Shown here in pieces: positions 1 through 11,800 of a stretch of DNA of 64,000 nt. The notes beneath the pieces are model-generated. The model saw only the letters and a program-made list of their open reading frames with translations. It had not been told where the DNA came from and did not search any database. Positions within the stretch are counted from its first letter, which is position 1; each line of letters begins with the position of its first letter. Where the stretch lies: positions 14,971,712 to 15,035,711 of the forward strand of contig JASXTE010000008.1 of the NCBI GenBank assembly GCA_030280995.1, written 5' to 3'. The translations under genes were made by a program, and so were the position numbers. This DNA is from Hemileia vastatrix. Its lineage: Eukaryota; Basidiomycota; Pucciniomycetes; Pucciniales; Zaghouaniaceae.

Positions 1-277
1 CTCTCTTTTGGTTGTTTTTTCTTCATTCCATTACTACATTATTTTATTACAATTACAAACAATCGAACTTATTCTTATATTCTATAACATTAGTATTTAC
101 AATAACGTAACTCTAATCTATAAATTATATCAATATTTTAATCCTACCTCTTCTATTTGAGTAATTAAATCACTTAGATTAAGAAATACATACCATATTG
201 TTGAGAATCCATTTTAACCCTTGAAATCCTCGTAAAACTTCATACCAAATCTTCTAGACCAAAAGCGTACCTTGACA
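1..277 (+). repeat. 3' end (U5 side) of an LTR cut by the window edge
   Basis: The stretch ends ...cttgaca and is followed at once by attggtgtcag, which looks like a primer-binding site. The LTR of element A ends the same way (ttctagac...cctgaca followed by attggggtcc at 8249). The start lies outside the window, so size and family are unknown. The PBS-like string resembles the initiator-Met type used by many LTR elements, but this is a visual match only. Confidence 0.45.
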
Positions 278-1600
278 ATTGGTGTCAGTTTAACATAATA
301 ATTATTGCATACCAATTAATTCTTTAATAGATACAAAACAACTTTCAACACCAGGGTCAGAAAACAGACTTGTTAATTATGACTGGTGGTTTCAAGGAAG
401 AAATTATTATTGAAGTATAAAAAAAATTCATGAAAATAAAATTATCCACTGAAGATAAATCAACTTTTTATGAAAATCAGAATTTTTATTCATATATTAA
501 ACATTATGTTTGAACATGACAATTTCACTGGTAAATTAATTTTCATAATAAATATTATTGTGAAAGTAACTTAAAGTAAAATTAAGTTGTACTGGATCAA
601 GATAAGACTCATTCTGGTGTTCAAGAAGATATATTCTTTTGTCATAAATTTATATTTTGGCCAATTCTTATTATACTTATAATAAGTATTTGCAGCACAC
701 ATTATAACGCAATGTGGCAAAGAGTTCCAGTGTTTTCTGGAAGTTTAAAATAAGAAATAATTATCTCATATAAGACCATGGAGGTAAAATGCCTTATTTC
801 ATACATTTTTAAGAAAGGTTCTTGAAAAAAAATATTTATAAAGGTATGAAGCCACTCCAAAAGGTCTTTTAAGGTTAAAACTAATTTTTTTTAAAAATTT
901 GTTGTTTGCAAAATTTTAATTTTAATAATTTAAATCACTTTTTTGGAATCAATTCTTTAAGAATTGTGAAAATTTTTTATTATAAACTTTATGGGATTTT
1001 TCAGATAAAGAAAACAAATATTTGACTTCTTTATATAATCTTGACTTATATAACCTTGTGTGAAGTGTATAAATAAAGAAATGAGTATTAAATTCTCTCA
1101 TCATGTGTCTTATTTTATAAGAATATTTCATAATATAAGTATTCTAAATAAAATTTTAAGAATCTGATAAACAATTACCCCCAAAATTAGGACATTGGTT
1201 AAGTTTCTGCTCATATTCTCTGAACTATTATGAGAAAAACCATCCTTTGAAATTTTGAATCAGAAAAATGATCAAAAATGTGAGAAAAAACTTTTATTAT
1301 TATTAAAAAATTAACTCAATATTTTTTAATTCTAAGTCCTGTGAAATGGTCTCAATAAAATTTTCAATGAAAATTTTTCATTCACAAGTAGGAATAAAGA
1401 ATTAAAGTTACTGAGGTCTGATATTTCAAATTAAAGAAATTGATTGAAAAAGTTCATATCACTCATTTTCAAATATGCAGAAGTTTTACTCAAAGACATA
1501 ATAAAATTCAGGATTTATGACTCATTCGATGCTTTAAAAGAAAAATTAAATAAAAGAAGTTAAAATATAATTTCAGATAAACATCAAATAAAATTATAAT
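278..1600. other. AT-rich sequence without a supportable gene
   Basis: If 1-277 is an LTR, this should be the leader and gag of that element, but every frame is closed by many stops and no motif is readable. Short reading frames here have AT-driven composition and were not called. Confidence 0.5.
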
Positions 1601-1861
1601 AACCACACAATATGGGGGGAAGACTTGCTAGCAAGTCCACAACCTTGGACCCAAACTCACCATAGATTGAACACACATTGAGCTATTGATAAAAGAACCA
1701 TACAATAAGGGATGAACACCACTCAAAAGAAAAGTTTTAGGTGGGTGTTCAAGTAGAGTTCAGTATGGGTTCAGTATGAGTTCAGTCTGAGTTCAATCTG
1801 AGTTCCATCTGATTTCAGGTTTAGGACTTGCTAGCAAGTCCACCCCCTATATTGTGTAGTG
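1601..1861. mobile_element. Short non-autonomous TIR element, P1 family (261 bp)
   Basis: The ends are inverted repeats: cacaatatgggggg on the left and the reverse complement of ccccctatattgtgtagtg on the right. Each is followed inward by the palindrome ttgctagcaagtcc, a full 18-bp ggacttgctagcaagtcc in the right arm. The right half also carries the subterminal repeat gagttcagtctga. It is flanked by a 3-bp duplication, aat (1598-1600 and 1862-1864). The same ends bound the 4.6-kb element at 33432-38069. The 3-bp duplication and subterminal repeats recall CACTA/CMC transposons, but the tip is not CACTA and no transposase is present, so superfamily is open. Confidence 0.8.
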
Positions 1862-2147
1862 AATATTCAATTGAAGCAACTATTTAATTTGGCTTTATTT
1901 ACATTGATTTTTATTTTCAGTCACAAGTAGTAACTACAATACTGGTAGAGTCAGAGAAAAGTATATAAATGAAAGGATCTTATAAAACAATTCAAAAAAC
2001 ATGGCATTAAGGAAAATTTAATTTAACTTGTTTTTTTTTCTTGCCTCCTGTGTCAGGATTGTCAGGTTAATTTTCACTTGAGAAGAATTTGAATTTTGAA
2101 ATTTATTTAATTTGGTTTTCAGACACTCACACCTCCATATACAACCT

Positions 2148-2444
2148 TCAATAATTTCTTGAGGTCTGAACAGGCTTTGAGCATGTCTTCAGTGATGGAA
2201 CTGATTGTGAGGCATGAAAATTTGCTGAGTTAGAACTTAAAACTGAAGAAGATTCTTGAATCCTGTCCTCCAGAAGCTCTATTTTAGCATGATAGCTTAA
2301 ATTTTCTTTATTCAATGCCTGTAATTGAGCTGAATGATAGGAGAATTGTTGACTTAAATGAGTATTTTCCAATATCAAGTATTCTGAAAGTTGTTCATGA
2401 CTGTTTTTGGGATTTACTTTAATTTCTGTATCTAAATTTATGTC
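2148..2444 (-). pseudogene. Gag coiled-coil fragment of a C-family gypsy element
   Basis: An open stretch of about 98 codons, rich in Gln, Leu, Asn and Glu, with heptad-like leucines. It resembles the coiled-coil segment of the C-family gag region; compare the QQ...L...KEN...AKIELLEDRIQE pattern with element C around 45600-45720. It lies on the minus strand downstream of the minus-strand C-like LTR at 3782-5016, as a gag should. A plausible intron (2445-2502, gtaagt...ctgtag) precedes it, but the exon upstream closes with a stop, so the gene is broken. Downstream homology fades. Confidence 0.45.
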
Positions 2445-2502
2445 CTACAGGTGAAATATATTAAGAGGCAGAATAAAATATTTAATCCTGAGAGGAACTT
2501 AC

Positions 2503-3781
2503 TGATTGTTAATTACAATCATTAATACTTAGCTCATCAGGGGTAGTCATGTTACCAATATTTGCAGACCTCATGCCTGAAAATTTTGAATAAACAAAAT
2601 TTTAAGTCAGTTTATTTCAAAAAATTTATTATTAATAAAATTAAAAAACTGTTAATTTCTATATGCCAATTACTCTTAAAAAGAATAAACAAAAAGATAG
2701 GAAATCATATATTTATTATGATTATTATTTTATATTTTACCAAAAAAAAATTCATTATTATATAATTATTATTTATTTTTAAACAATAATTAATAGAATA
2801 ATTCATCATTAACAGTAATATGTATAAAAAAATAATGAAATAAAATTGAGTTATTGATTATTCATATTATATAAATAATAAAAATTTATTTATTAATTTT
2901 ATAATCTTCATTTATTCCTCAAACAATATTTAATAAAATAAAAAATAATTTGGAATTATTATTTATATTTTATAAAATAATAATCAAATAAAATTTATTA
3001 AGGTGACTAAATACAAAAAGTATCATTATCGTCTACCAAATTAATGGAAAAAATTGGGAATAAGCAGAAAATGCTATAATTGTCAAAAAATAATACCAAA
3101 TTTAAATGACAAAATTAAATTAATAATTCATCAGAAATAAATGATATAACAAGTTTAAAATTTTAATATATACAGACTTTCATTTATACTTAAAAATGAT
3201 TGTATTACTATTATAATATTGGACAAAAATTGTCACAAATATTTATATTAAAAATTTGATTTAATTATTTTGACAATAAATCAATATGTCAAATAAAATT
3301 TTCAATATACACACATTTTATTTCTATTTTAAAATAATTGTATGATTTTTTATAATATTGGACAAAATAATGTCAACAATATTTATATTGAAAATTAATT
3401 ATTTTATTATGAACATAAATTAATTTGTCAAAAATAAAATACTTCTAGGACTAAGAGGGTTTCTCTACCAAGGTCAACTAGGAAAAAAAATGATTTGGGA
3501 AGACCAGCTTACACTCAGTGATTCAGCAATTGAGCCAAAAAAACTGTTATTGCCAAAAAAAATTTAATATAGATTTGTTAAGTGCAAAGGCAAACTTACT
3601 ATAGTGATCAAAATATTACTCTAAAATATATATAAATTAAAAAATATAAGTTGCTATGTAAGAACCCCAGTTCAATTCACAGTTGTGGAAAAAGTTCAAC
3701 TTGCGCCCGAGGGTGGTCCATGCATTAATCATTTGTCCAATTGTCAAGAAATTGTTTTTTTTGTTTGGAAAGGCCCTCAAT
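2503..3781 (-). other. Leader region of a decayed C-family gypsy element
   Basis: Read on the minus strand, 3430-3781 matches the leader of element C (44678-45030). It has the PBS-like attgagggcctttcc next to the LTR, the phrase gaccaccc, the string actatagtaagtt, the ctgattcactgagtgtaag stretch and the tttttttcctagttgac tract. From about 2503 to 3400 it is extremely AT-rich and I see nothing else. Confidence 0.55.
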
Positions 3782-5016
3782 TGTCGGCCGGTTGTCTAGA
3801 AGAAGAAGGAAAAGAAGGAAAGAAATGTTAAAAAAAATGACTTAAAAATAATTGAACTTGGGAAGTTACAAAACTTATAACGAGTCATTAAGGGGATGAT
3901 ATATGGTAAGTCTTTTATTCTCTCTACTTAAGTAACAAATTCTAATATTAAATAATCTGAAAGCAACCTTTATATATATATTTTATACTAGATTTCAGAG
4001 GTAAAAAAGGGCCATAAGTAAAACTAATGTAAATATAACATTTTATATTGATAATAATATTAATGATTATAAAAAAATAAAGTAAGTAATAAGTTGTGAG
4101 GCTACAGGGGGTTACCCAAGGCCTTTATTCTGAAGTGCCACATTAATGTATATACAAATTAAGATAAAATAAAAATAATATGTAGCCAGTTTTGAGTAAG
4201 TGTAATGGGAAACCCATGATACAATTAACTAAGACACATAAGTAAGAGCCTAAAATCCACTAATTTAATCCCAAAAAGTTACAATAAAACTAGGGAGTAA
4301 TTATATAAGTTTGAGACACATAAAAACAACTAATTTAATTTAAAACATGTCTGATAAACCTTTATTTAAAAACCAGTTTTAAGTGAAACATAAAAATGAA
4401 CTATTTTAACACATAAAAATAGTGTAATTAATTGATTTAGTGTAAAACATGAGTAATTACTTATTTTAACTTCTTTTATTAGTGTAATAATTATTTTAAG
4501 TTAAAACAAGTACTTATTCTAACAAAATTACTAATATATAGAATAAAACATTAATAATTTATTTAATAAAGTGTTTTAACTTGTTTAATAATATTATGAC
4601 ACAATTATGAGTCAAAAAAATTCCCAATAATTTTGTTTAATAAGATATGAAAGGTTTTTATTAATATATAAATTTAAGTAATTAATTTAACTACATTATA
4701 AGTCAATTTTACACTTATAATTTTAATATATGTTTATAATTAATTAATTATTAATTTATAATTATTAAATGCATAAAGATGCGCCTTAAATTATAGATAT
4801 AAAATATATGATGCTTAATTTAAATGTATAAATAATTTATATAACAATAAAATTAATATAACACTTATTTTGCTTATATTTAATAAGATACACATATAAT
4901 TTTATTATGCAATAAAATATTAATTTATATACATAAAATACATAGTTTTACACCCTCTTTCAGTTCCAATAAATTAACATAGAATTTACTGGGCTCCTGG
5001 AACAGCCTGGCTGACA
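3782..5016 (-). repeat. LTR, C family, minus orientation (5' LTR)
   Basis: On the minus strand it starts TGTCAGCCAGGCTGTTCCAG at 5016 and ends ...tagacaaccggccgaca at 3782. This matches the LTR of element C (start tgtcagccaggctattccag, end gacaactgaccggca). At about 1235 bp it is close to C's 1249 bp. The PBS side faces 3781, so this is a 5' LTR whose element has mostly decayed. No clean target duplication was identified because the partner LTR is not in view. Confidence 0.7.
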
Positions 5017-5426
5017 ATAACTAGCATTTTCCTCCACAAAATCCCCAGTTAATAAAGTTGGCATGTTAACCTCTTGATGGAGGACAGAAATATAATTTTC
5101 AAAAATATTGTTTTTTTATGAATTAATTATACTAAGATTCTTTTGTTGACTTTGATGAGTTAATTGCAGATTATCCTCTTTCTGGAGGCCAAAAAATATA
5201 CCACCAGAATCAACACCACTATTATCCACCATATTAACCAAATTTCCACTCCAATTCTTATCCAACAAAATACATCACATCTTTCCTCTTGTCCCATTTT
5301 TAAATTTTTAGAAAAATTTGATAATGATAATAAACATATAGGAAATTCCATCACATATTGACATTCCAAAAAAATATCAACAGAAAATAATTGAGAATCC
5401 ACTTGAATTATCTCCAAGTGAGCTGA
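5017..5426. other. Spacer between two head-to-head LTRs
   Basis: About 410 bp separate a minus LTR (3782-5016) and a plus LTR (5427-6702). The sequence just before 5427 (ccaagtgagctga) resembles the purine tract preceding C's 3' LTR (agagtgagggag). The spacer may therefore be the last remnant of the internal region of the plus-strand element. A 97-codon minus frame here is hydrophobic and low-complexity and is not called. Confidence 0.4.
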
Positions 5427-6702
5427 TGTCAGCCAAGCTATATTGAGAGGCAAGTAAAATCTTATGTTAAATTACAAGAAGAAAAAATTGGATTTAAAAT
5501 ATATACAAATTAAATATTATATTAAAACAAAATTATATAGCAATATGTTTTAAATAAATTGTTATATTAATTATATTTTTATATATACTGTATATACATT
5601 TACATACAATATAAAATTTTATTCTACAGAAAGATTAGTATGTTTTTATGTAATTAATGATTATAAATTTATAATTTATTTATTACAAAATATTATAAGT
5701 AATAACATCAACTTTTAATGTAATTAATTAATTTATTAATTATATAGATTAAATCGTAAGAATAAAAATACTTTACAAATTTATTGAGAACTCCATTTTT
5801 CTTACAATTGGACCAATAAATTAAAATAAAATGATTAATTAATTAATTAAATAAATACATTGAGCAAGTGAAGCCTTTATTTAAAGCATGAGTATTTTAT
5901 TTTAATAAAACTGATTTCATTAAAATACTTGTTTAATTACAACAATTATTATACTAGTAAAATTAGTCAATTTGCTTACACAATATTGTTTTAAACTATA
6001 TTAGTTAGACATAAGAAATTGTATGTCCCAAATAGTATAAAATATTTTTTTCATTTAAAATTTGGATTTTTTAACAATACAACAAAATGTAATGTGTTTG
6101 TAATTATTATAGTTACATTTTTTCTATTGTTTATCAAAATAGTATCCTATTTCTTCTATTACATTGTTGCAGGGTTTATAGGAATGGATACATTGGGTTC
6201 TATTATTCTTTTTTTTTAAATAGTTATGTAGAAACCATTATTTTTCTGTAACATTTCATTTAATTTTTTTCCTTTCTTTGAAACACTTAGTAATGTCTCA
6301 GGGGGCCTCATTTGCCTATTTAAAGGCTTTGGTTTCTCACTTTGTAGCCCCCATTACTTACATTACTTTACAATTCATAAATAACAATTTTGATTTAATT
6401 TCTAGTATTTTTCAATCAAATTTATGACCGTGTTTACAATACATAAATTGAGAAAATTAACTATATACAAGGTTGCTTCAAGAGTGGTTCAATTGTTTTA
6501 TTTTGTTTTGAAATAGTAGAGAGAAATTAAATTACTTACTTGTTTTAAAAAAACCCTTTACGTCCAATAGTTGTATTTGAAAGTCCTTAGTTTCTTTATT
6601 AGATGCATTTATTATTTTAGTTTCTTTTTATTGTTTTATTGTGTCCTCTTCTTCTTCTGTTTTTTTTTTGTATTTTTCTTCCTTCTTCTAGAGGGCCCGC
6701 CA
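5427..6702 (+). repeat. Diverged LTR related to C family, plus orientation
   Basis: It starts TGTCAGCCAAGC, the C-type LTR tip, and shares with C the late landmarks cagggg...cctat...aggctttgg and caaggttgcttcaag. It ends near cttctagagggcccgcca. It is far more diverged from C than the two C LTRs are from each other, so it is an older insertion. The exact 3' end is uncertain by a few bases. Confidence 0.6.
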
Positions 6703-6748
6703 AAAGCTGACCTATAAAAATATGGGATCTCTTCTTGAGGAGAGATTT

Positions 6749-8248
6749 TGTCAGCCTGTATATCCCCAGGACTGAGTAAAAAGTGCTTATAAGTTAAGTG
6801 AAACACATGAACTATACATGGGAACAATAAATGAGAGTACACAAACAGTATACATAAGTAAAATTATGATAATACACAAAAAATGCCATTATAACACCTT
6901 ATATACACGCATATATCCACCTTTTATAGGTCTTATGTACTTAATATTAAGTTGGAATATGTAAGGGTAATCTTAAGAACCTTAAGTATAAGGCTACATA
7001 ATTTTTAAGTACACTTAAAGCTGTTATATTGATTGTTTTATGCAAAAAACAAGAAATGCGCTTTATTTCACTTAAAATTTGACTATATGCGCTATAAAAT
7101 TGAGAATATCAAAAATGCGCTTTGACAGATCAATTGAGCTCATTTAGGACTATTGATTTGGCTATTCAAAAGCATAAAAAAAACACTTTTCAAATTTGGT
7201 GTTTTTTATGCCAGAAATGGCTTCTGTGTACTGGCCACATACTGCCTGCTTTTTTCCCGTGTGAATAGCTTCATTTTTAGCAAAGTTAGCTTTTTAACAC
7301 TATAATTACCCCACATTCTATGCCCACTGTGGGGAAACACACTAAAATAGGCGACAGGCGCTTATTTAGTGTCCTAGCTTAATTAATAGTGCATTGACCT
7401 TGTTTATATGCACTAATTTCATTAATAACCTCATTCTTGGCATCTTATTTAATCACCACGCTTAAATTCGCCTAATTTTAGTCAAGGATTTACCATGCAA
7501 GCGCCTGCCAAGGACTGCATGTAGTTACCCCACATCTCACGCTCTGTTTTAAGTTTTTTGGTGGTTTCTCAGTCAATTTTGGTTATTTTTGGATGGGAAT
7601 TTCACATAGTATAATGTCAGGATTAGCCCCTCCATTTCTAAAGTAAATCCCCCATATTCTTAAGCTATTATTAACCTTAAAAAGTCTCTTTTAGTCTTTT
7701 ATATTATTGTTTTATACGCATATACTCTCTTTTTGTCTTTTTCTTTAATTTTGATGGATTTCCCTTATTATTACAGGATTTTGGCGGTTGTTACTTATCT
7801 AATTATGTCATGGATCACTAGGGATGTTGATGGGTATGTCTATTAGTGGATTTGAGGCGTCTTTAACTGTGTATTAGATGGTATATCAAGGGATTTATTG
7901 GGGAACTCAGTGTGTATAAAAGGAGGAGGTTTTTGGGTCTTGTTTCAACATTCTTTATCATTACAATTTACACCATATAACCAAATAAATTACAATACAC
8001 TTCAATTAGTACTTTTATAAGGCTTTTGACTAGTATCTGAATTATTATAATCTATTTTTATACCAACTAAAAAGATTGTAAGCCACATAATAAAAATAGT
8101 GAGAATTATATTACTGAGACCTTTATTCTGAATTATATTTTATTATTTGTTGGATTTATAATACAGTATTGATATAGGACCATTTAAATCTTCTAGACAA
8201 AGACTTTTCAAGCTATTTCACGTCCTTGTGCTTGATCTTAGCCTGACA
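6749..8248 (+). repeat. 5' LTR of element A
   Basis: It begins TGTCAGCCTGTATATCCCCA and ends cttagcctgaca. It pairs with 14871-16371. The first 30 bases form an imperfect palindrome (tcagcctg...ccaggactga) shared with the B and F LTRs. U3 contains the module gacaggcgcttatttagtgtcc, which also appears in the truncated reverse LTR at 17070-17703. Confidence 0.95.
7915..7921 (+). promoter_or_regulatory. TATA box in the A LTR
   Basis: The string gtgtataaaaggaggagg stands in the second half of the LTR. It is preserved in the 3' LTR near 16037, as expected for a U3/R promoter. Transcription probably starts a few tens of bases downstream, near ttgtttcaacattc. This is inference from motif and position. 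Confidence 0.6.
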
Positions 8249-8831
8249 ATTGGGGTCCTTTCCTCAAGAATTCTGTTATAATCCTGTAAGTGAAAATTTC
8301 AAAGAAGGTACATGTAAATAATATCCCTATAGAAATATTTGGATAATTACAACAGGTTGGGGTCACTTATATAGTGATTTCCGAAAAAGAAGCCCTTTTA
8401 TATAATAAAATTGTGATATTGAATCGACAATTTTACCACTAATTTAACATAGAAATTGTTATTAGTGGGAGTCTGTCAATAGACCAATTAAATTTGTGAT
8501 CTTTGCAGATAATAAACCAATTAAACTGATTAATTGTTTTCTTTTAACAGGACTCTTAATCTTTTCTTTTTATTGGTTTGTAATATTCATTAAATATTTA
8601 GAGAGAATCTTACTAACAGTTGTTTTCTTTTAAATATAAAAACATGGCTACATATTGTAGACCAGTTAAATTAAGTGACCACATAAAAAGCATATTTGAC
8701 TTTTGGCACTTAAAGATTCACTTCATACCAATAAGTAAGCAATAAAATTGTCTTCAGTGGTATTGATAAATACTGATAAAACTCCTTTTTGAAGTTTTTA
8801 TATCTAAATTCTCAAGTTCTTTAAATTCCAC
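8249..8831 (+). other. Leader of element A with primer-binding site
   Basis: The sequence directly after the LTR (attggggtcctttcctcaag) is the primer-binding site. B has attgggggtctttcc and C has actggaggcctttcc at the same place. A possible leader intron runs from gtaagt at 8286 to ttttaacag at 8550, with an actgattaat branch-like string before the acceptor. Splicing is unproven. Confidence 0.6.
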
Positions 8832-11800
8832 GTGAAAATGTGTGACAACAATGACATTGTAAGTAATAAGGCAAAACCTTATAACTTAAGACCTAGAGCT
8901 GAAAGACCTGTTACAGGACATTCAAATGGAGGGCCAGGACTCTCCCATAATCAACAACACTCCGCCAATGTCTCTGGAGGAAAGGGAAAAGCTTTTAAAG
9001 CAGGTTTCAATAAAGAAGTCAAAAAATACATTACAAGAACAAGTTCACTCCCTATCCACCCTAATGAACACCTTGACAATAAGAGTCAACAACATAGTGG
9101 ACCAGATCAACAATCTGGAAAAGAGAGCAGCTCAAGGTTTCATAGAAGTCAACCAAGCTCTAGTGGACATAAAGACTCAACCACCAACAGTGGCATCCAA
9201 CAATTCCATAGCAACACCTCCAGCCCAAGAGGAGGACCAAAAAATTACAGTAAGCAAATGGAAATGGGATTGGTACGCCCAAAATTACAAAAATCCTCCT
9301 CAACAAGGATCCAGCAGTCACCCTTACAGGGGAAAGCCAAGGAGAGGCAGGGGAAATGGGGTAAGACCTTGGTGAGTCATCCAAGTTCTTATGATCAATT
9401 GCATCAACCTAACAATGAATTACTTATAGGTAATGAGATTGATAAGGAAATATTGGATATAATTGATAATGATTTAAAGGATTATTCATTTGAAAAAAAT
9501 ATGTTAAACTTGTCTTTGCACAAAGACAATGTAGATAGTTTTATTGATCACCAGGATAATGCTATTAATATTAAAATGGAATAAAATGATGAGTCTTCTG
9601 AGTTGGACACAGAAAAAATAGAATATTTTTTAAAAGAAAATCCAATGGAATCAAAGATAATAAGTAAATTATTATTGAGAATTGAAAAATTGGAAGAGTT
9701 CTCAAAAGAGTCAAACAATAATACAGAAAAGGTATTATTACAGCTAACACAATCATTGAGTGCAACGGCCAATAGATTAAAAATTATTGAAAATTCAAAT
9801 AATGAATTAGTCAATGAGAATAAGGGCTTAAAATCTGAGATTAGAGATTTAGAAGATAAATTAGAACACTCTCAGAATATTATGGCTACCATTGAGGGAC
9901 GTGTTAAATTATCTTTTTCAAATGTAATTGACACCCTAACTCATGTACCAGTAATACAGGATAGGTTACAAAGAGTGGAAATAGAAGTAGCAAACATGTT
10001 GAAAAATACTGAAAGAATAAAAGATAACACTTCTTATGTAGCAAGAGTACCTGTTTTCATGAAACATGCAAATGAAACACAAATGATGGAACATGAACAT
10101 AGTATCATGGGCTCTGAGAATAATAAATCAGTAAAAGATGAAATACATGATCATCTTTCTAAAGTAAGTGAATTACTCAATATTCCTCAGGTTAGGGAAG
10201 CAAAAACTAGCCAAAAGAACTGGCCTAAGTTAGATCAGTACCCATCTTTTGACAGAGATTCAAAATCTGATTGTCAGCAATTCATACAAAGAATTGATAA
10301 CTTAAAATTTTCATACAAATTAACTGATGAAGAAATTACTTCAAAGTTAATATCTTTATTTACAGATGTGGCCTTATTATGGTTTGAATCTGTATTGAGT
10401 GAGGGAATTAATTACTCCTGGAATGAATGGAAGGCACTAATTGAAAGGCAATTTGGTGGCCCAAAATTTAGAATCACTCAACAAAGATTGTATGAAAAGG
10501 CCAGATATAATCCAAATTCTGGAGATAAACCTATGGTATTTTTAATGAATTTAATAAAAATCATGAAAGCCATGGATCCAAAAATGGATTATGAAGAGTG
10601 GAAAGAAAAGATAATATACAAGTTACCTATATCAGTTAGAGAAATTATTGTAGCTAGAGCTGAAACCATCAGAGATACCTCTGGGTTCATTAATATATGT
10701 AATGAAATATTATTAAACCACAAATATGAAACCAAGTATATTAATTACAGACAAAGTGGTGACGTGGTAAAACCTACTACAAGTAAATTACCAGTGGAGA
10801 AGGAAAAACCTTCAGCTCCCCTTGTCCCTAAAAGACAAGAGAATAACACTTTTTATAAATGTAATGAACCTTGGGTTAAGGGTCACACGTGTAAGAAAAG
10901 AATAAATGTTATTGAAAACTCCCAGAATTCTGAACCAAGTAATCATGAAGACAAAAATATGGAATCCAGTGAGGATTGTAAAGGTAACATATCTTACAGT
11001 GACTATGAGAATTAGATATTTGTATTGGAACAGGATATAATGTTCCTGAATGATGCTATACCTCATACAGATACATCTTTAACTTCCATTGAAGAAGCTG
11101 AAATAATTAAAGATGTATCTCATGATACTTACAAAATAACACCTATCAGAGCACCTGTTATTATATTTGGAAGAGAAATGAATGCCATTCTTGACACTGG
11201 GGCTGCAGGTAGTGTAGTTTCTATTAATACATTAATGAAACTTGACAGTAAGTATAAGGAAAAACTAGAACCTATTCAGACAAAGAACTGGAGGGGTTTT
11301 GGTTCAATATTAAATCCAATTGGAAAATACAAAACTGCTGTATTCTTTAAATATAATAATGGATATGTAAGAGCAGTTTGTGAATTTGTAGTAATGGATA
11401 ATAATAATTGTAGTGATTGGTTTATTATTGGAAATGATTTATTGACAAAATTTGGAATTAAACTAGATCCTGCAAACAGTTGTTTCACCATAGGTGTGAA
11501 TGGTAGGAGAAAATTCAAGATATGTTCTGAAAATTCAGTGTATTCCATTTCTCCTAGAGAAGAACAACTACAAGGTGGAAGAACCACCAATGAAATGGGT
11601 GAATTGGAAAATGAAATCCAAAAGGCCTCTTTCAGTCCTCAACTCTCAAAAATTGAAGAAGAAAATATTTTGAGATTGATTAAATCATATCCTATGGCAT
11701 TTGCTCATGGTTCAAATGAATTAGGATTGGTCAAAGACCATGAGATGAAAATCTCTCTAAGCTGTGATTTGGATAATATTCCTGAAAGCCTAAAAAAGAA

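Noticed and set aside
5160..5453. 97-codon hydrophobic minus-strand frame
   Set aside because: Low-complexity, no family resemblance, located in an LTR spacer; it looks like a chance frame.
6019..6219. 66-codon hydrophobic plus frame
   Set aside because: Phe/Ile-rich translation of AT-rich LTR sequence with no support.
9582..11015. In-frame stops in gag of A as possible programmed readthrough
   Set aside because: The stops in A, B and C fall at different, non-homologous positions and have three different codons. Random decay explains them better.
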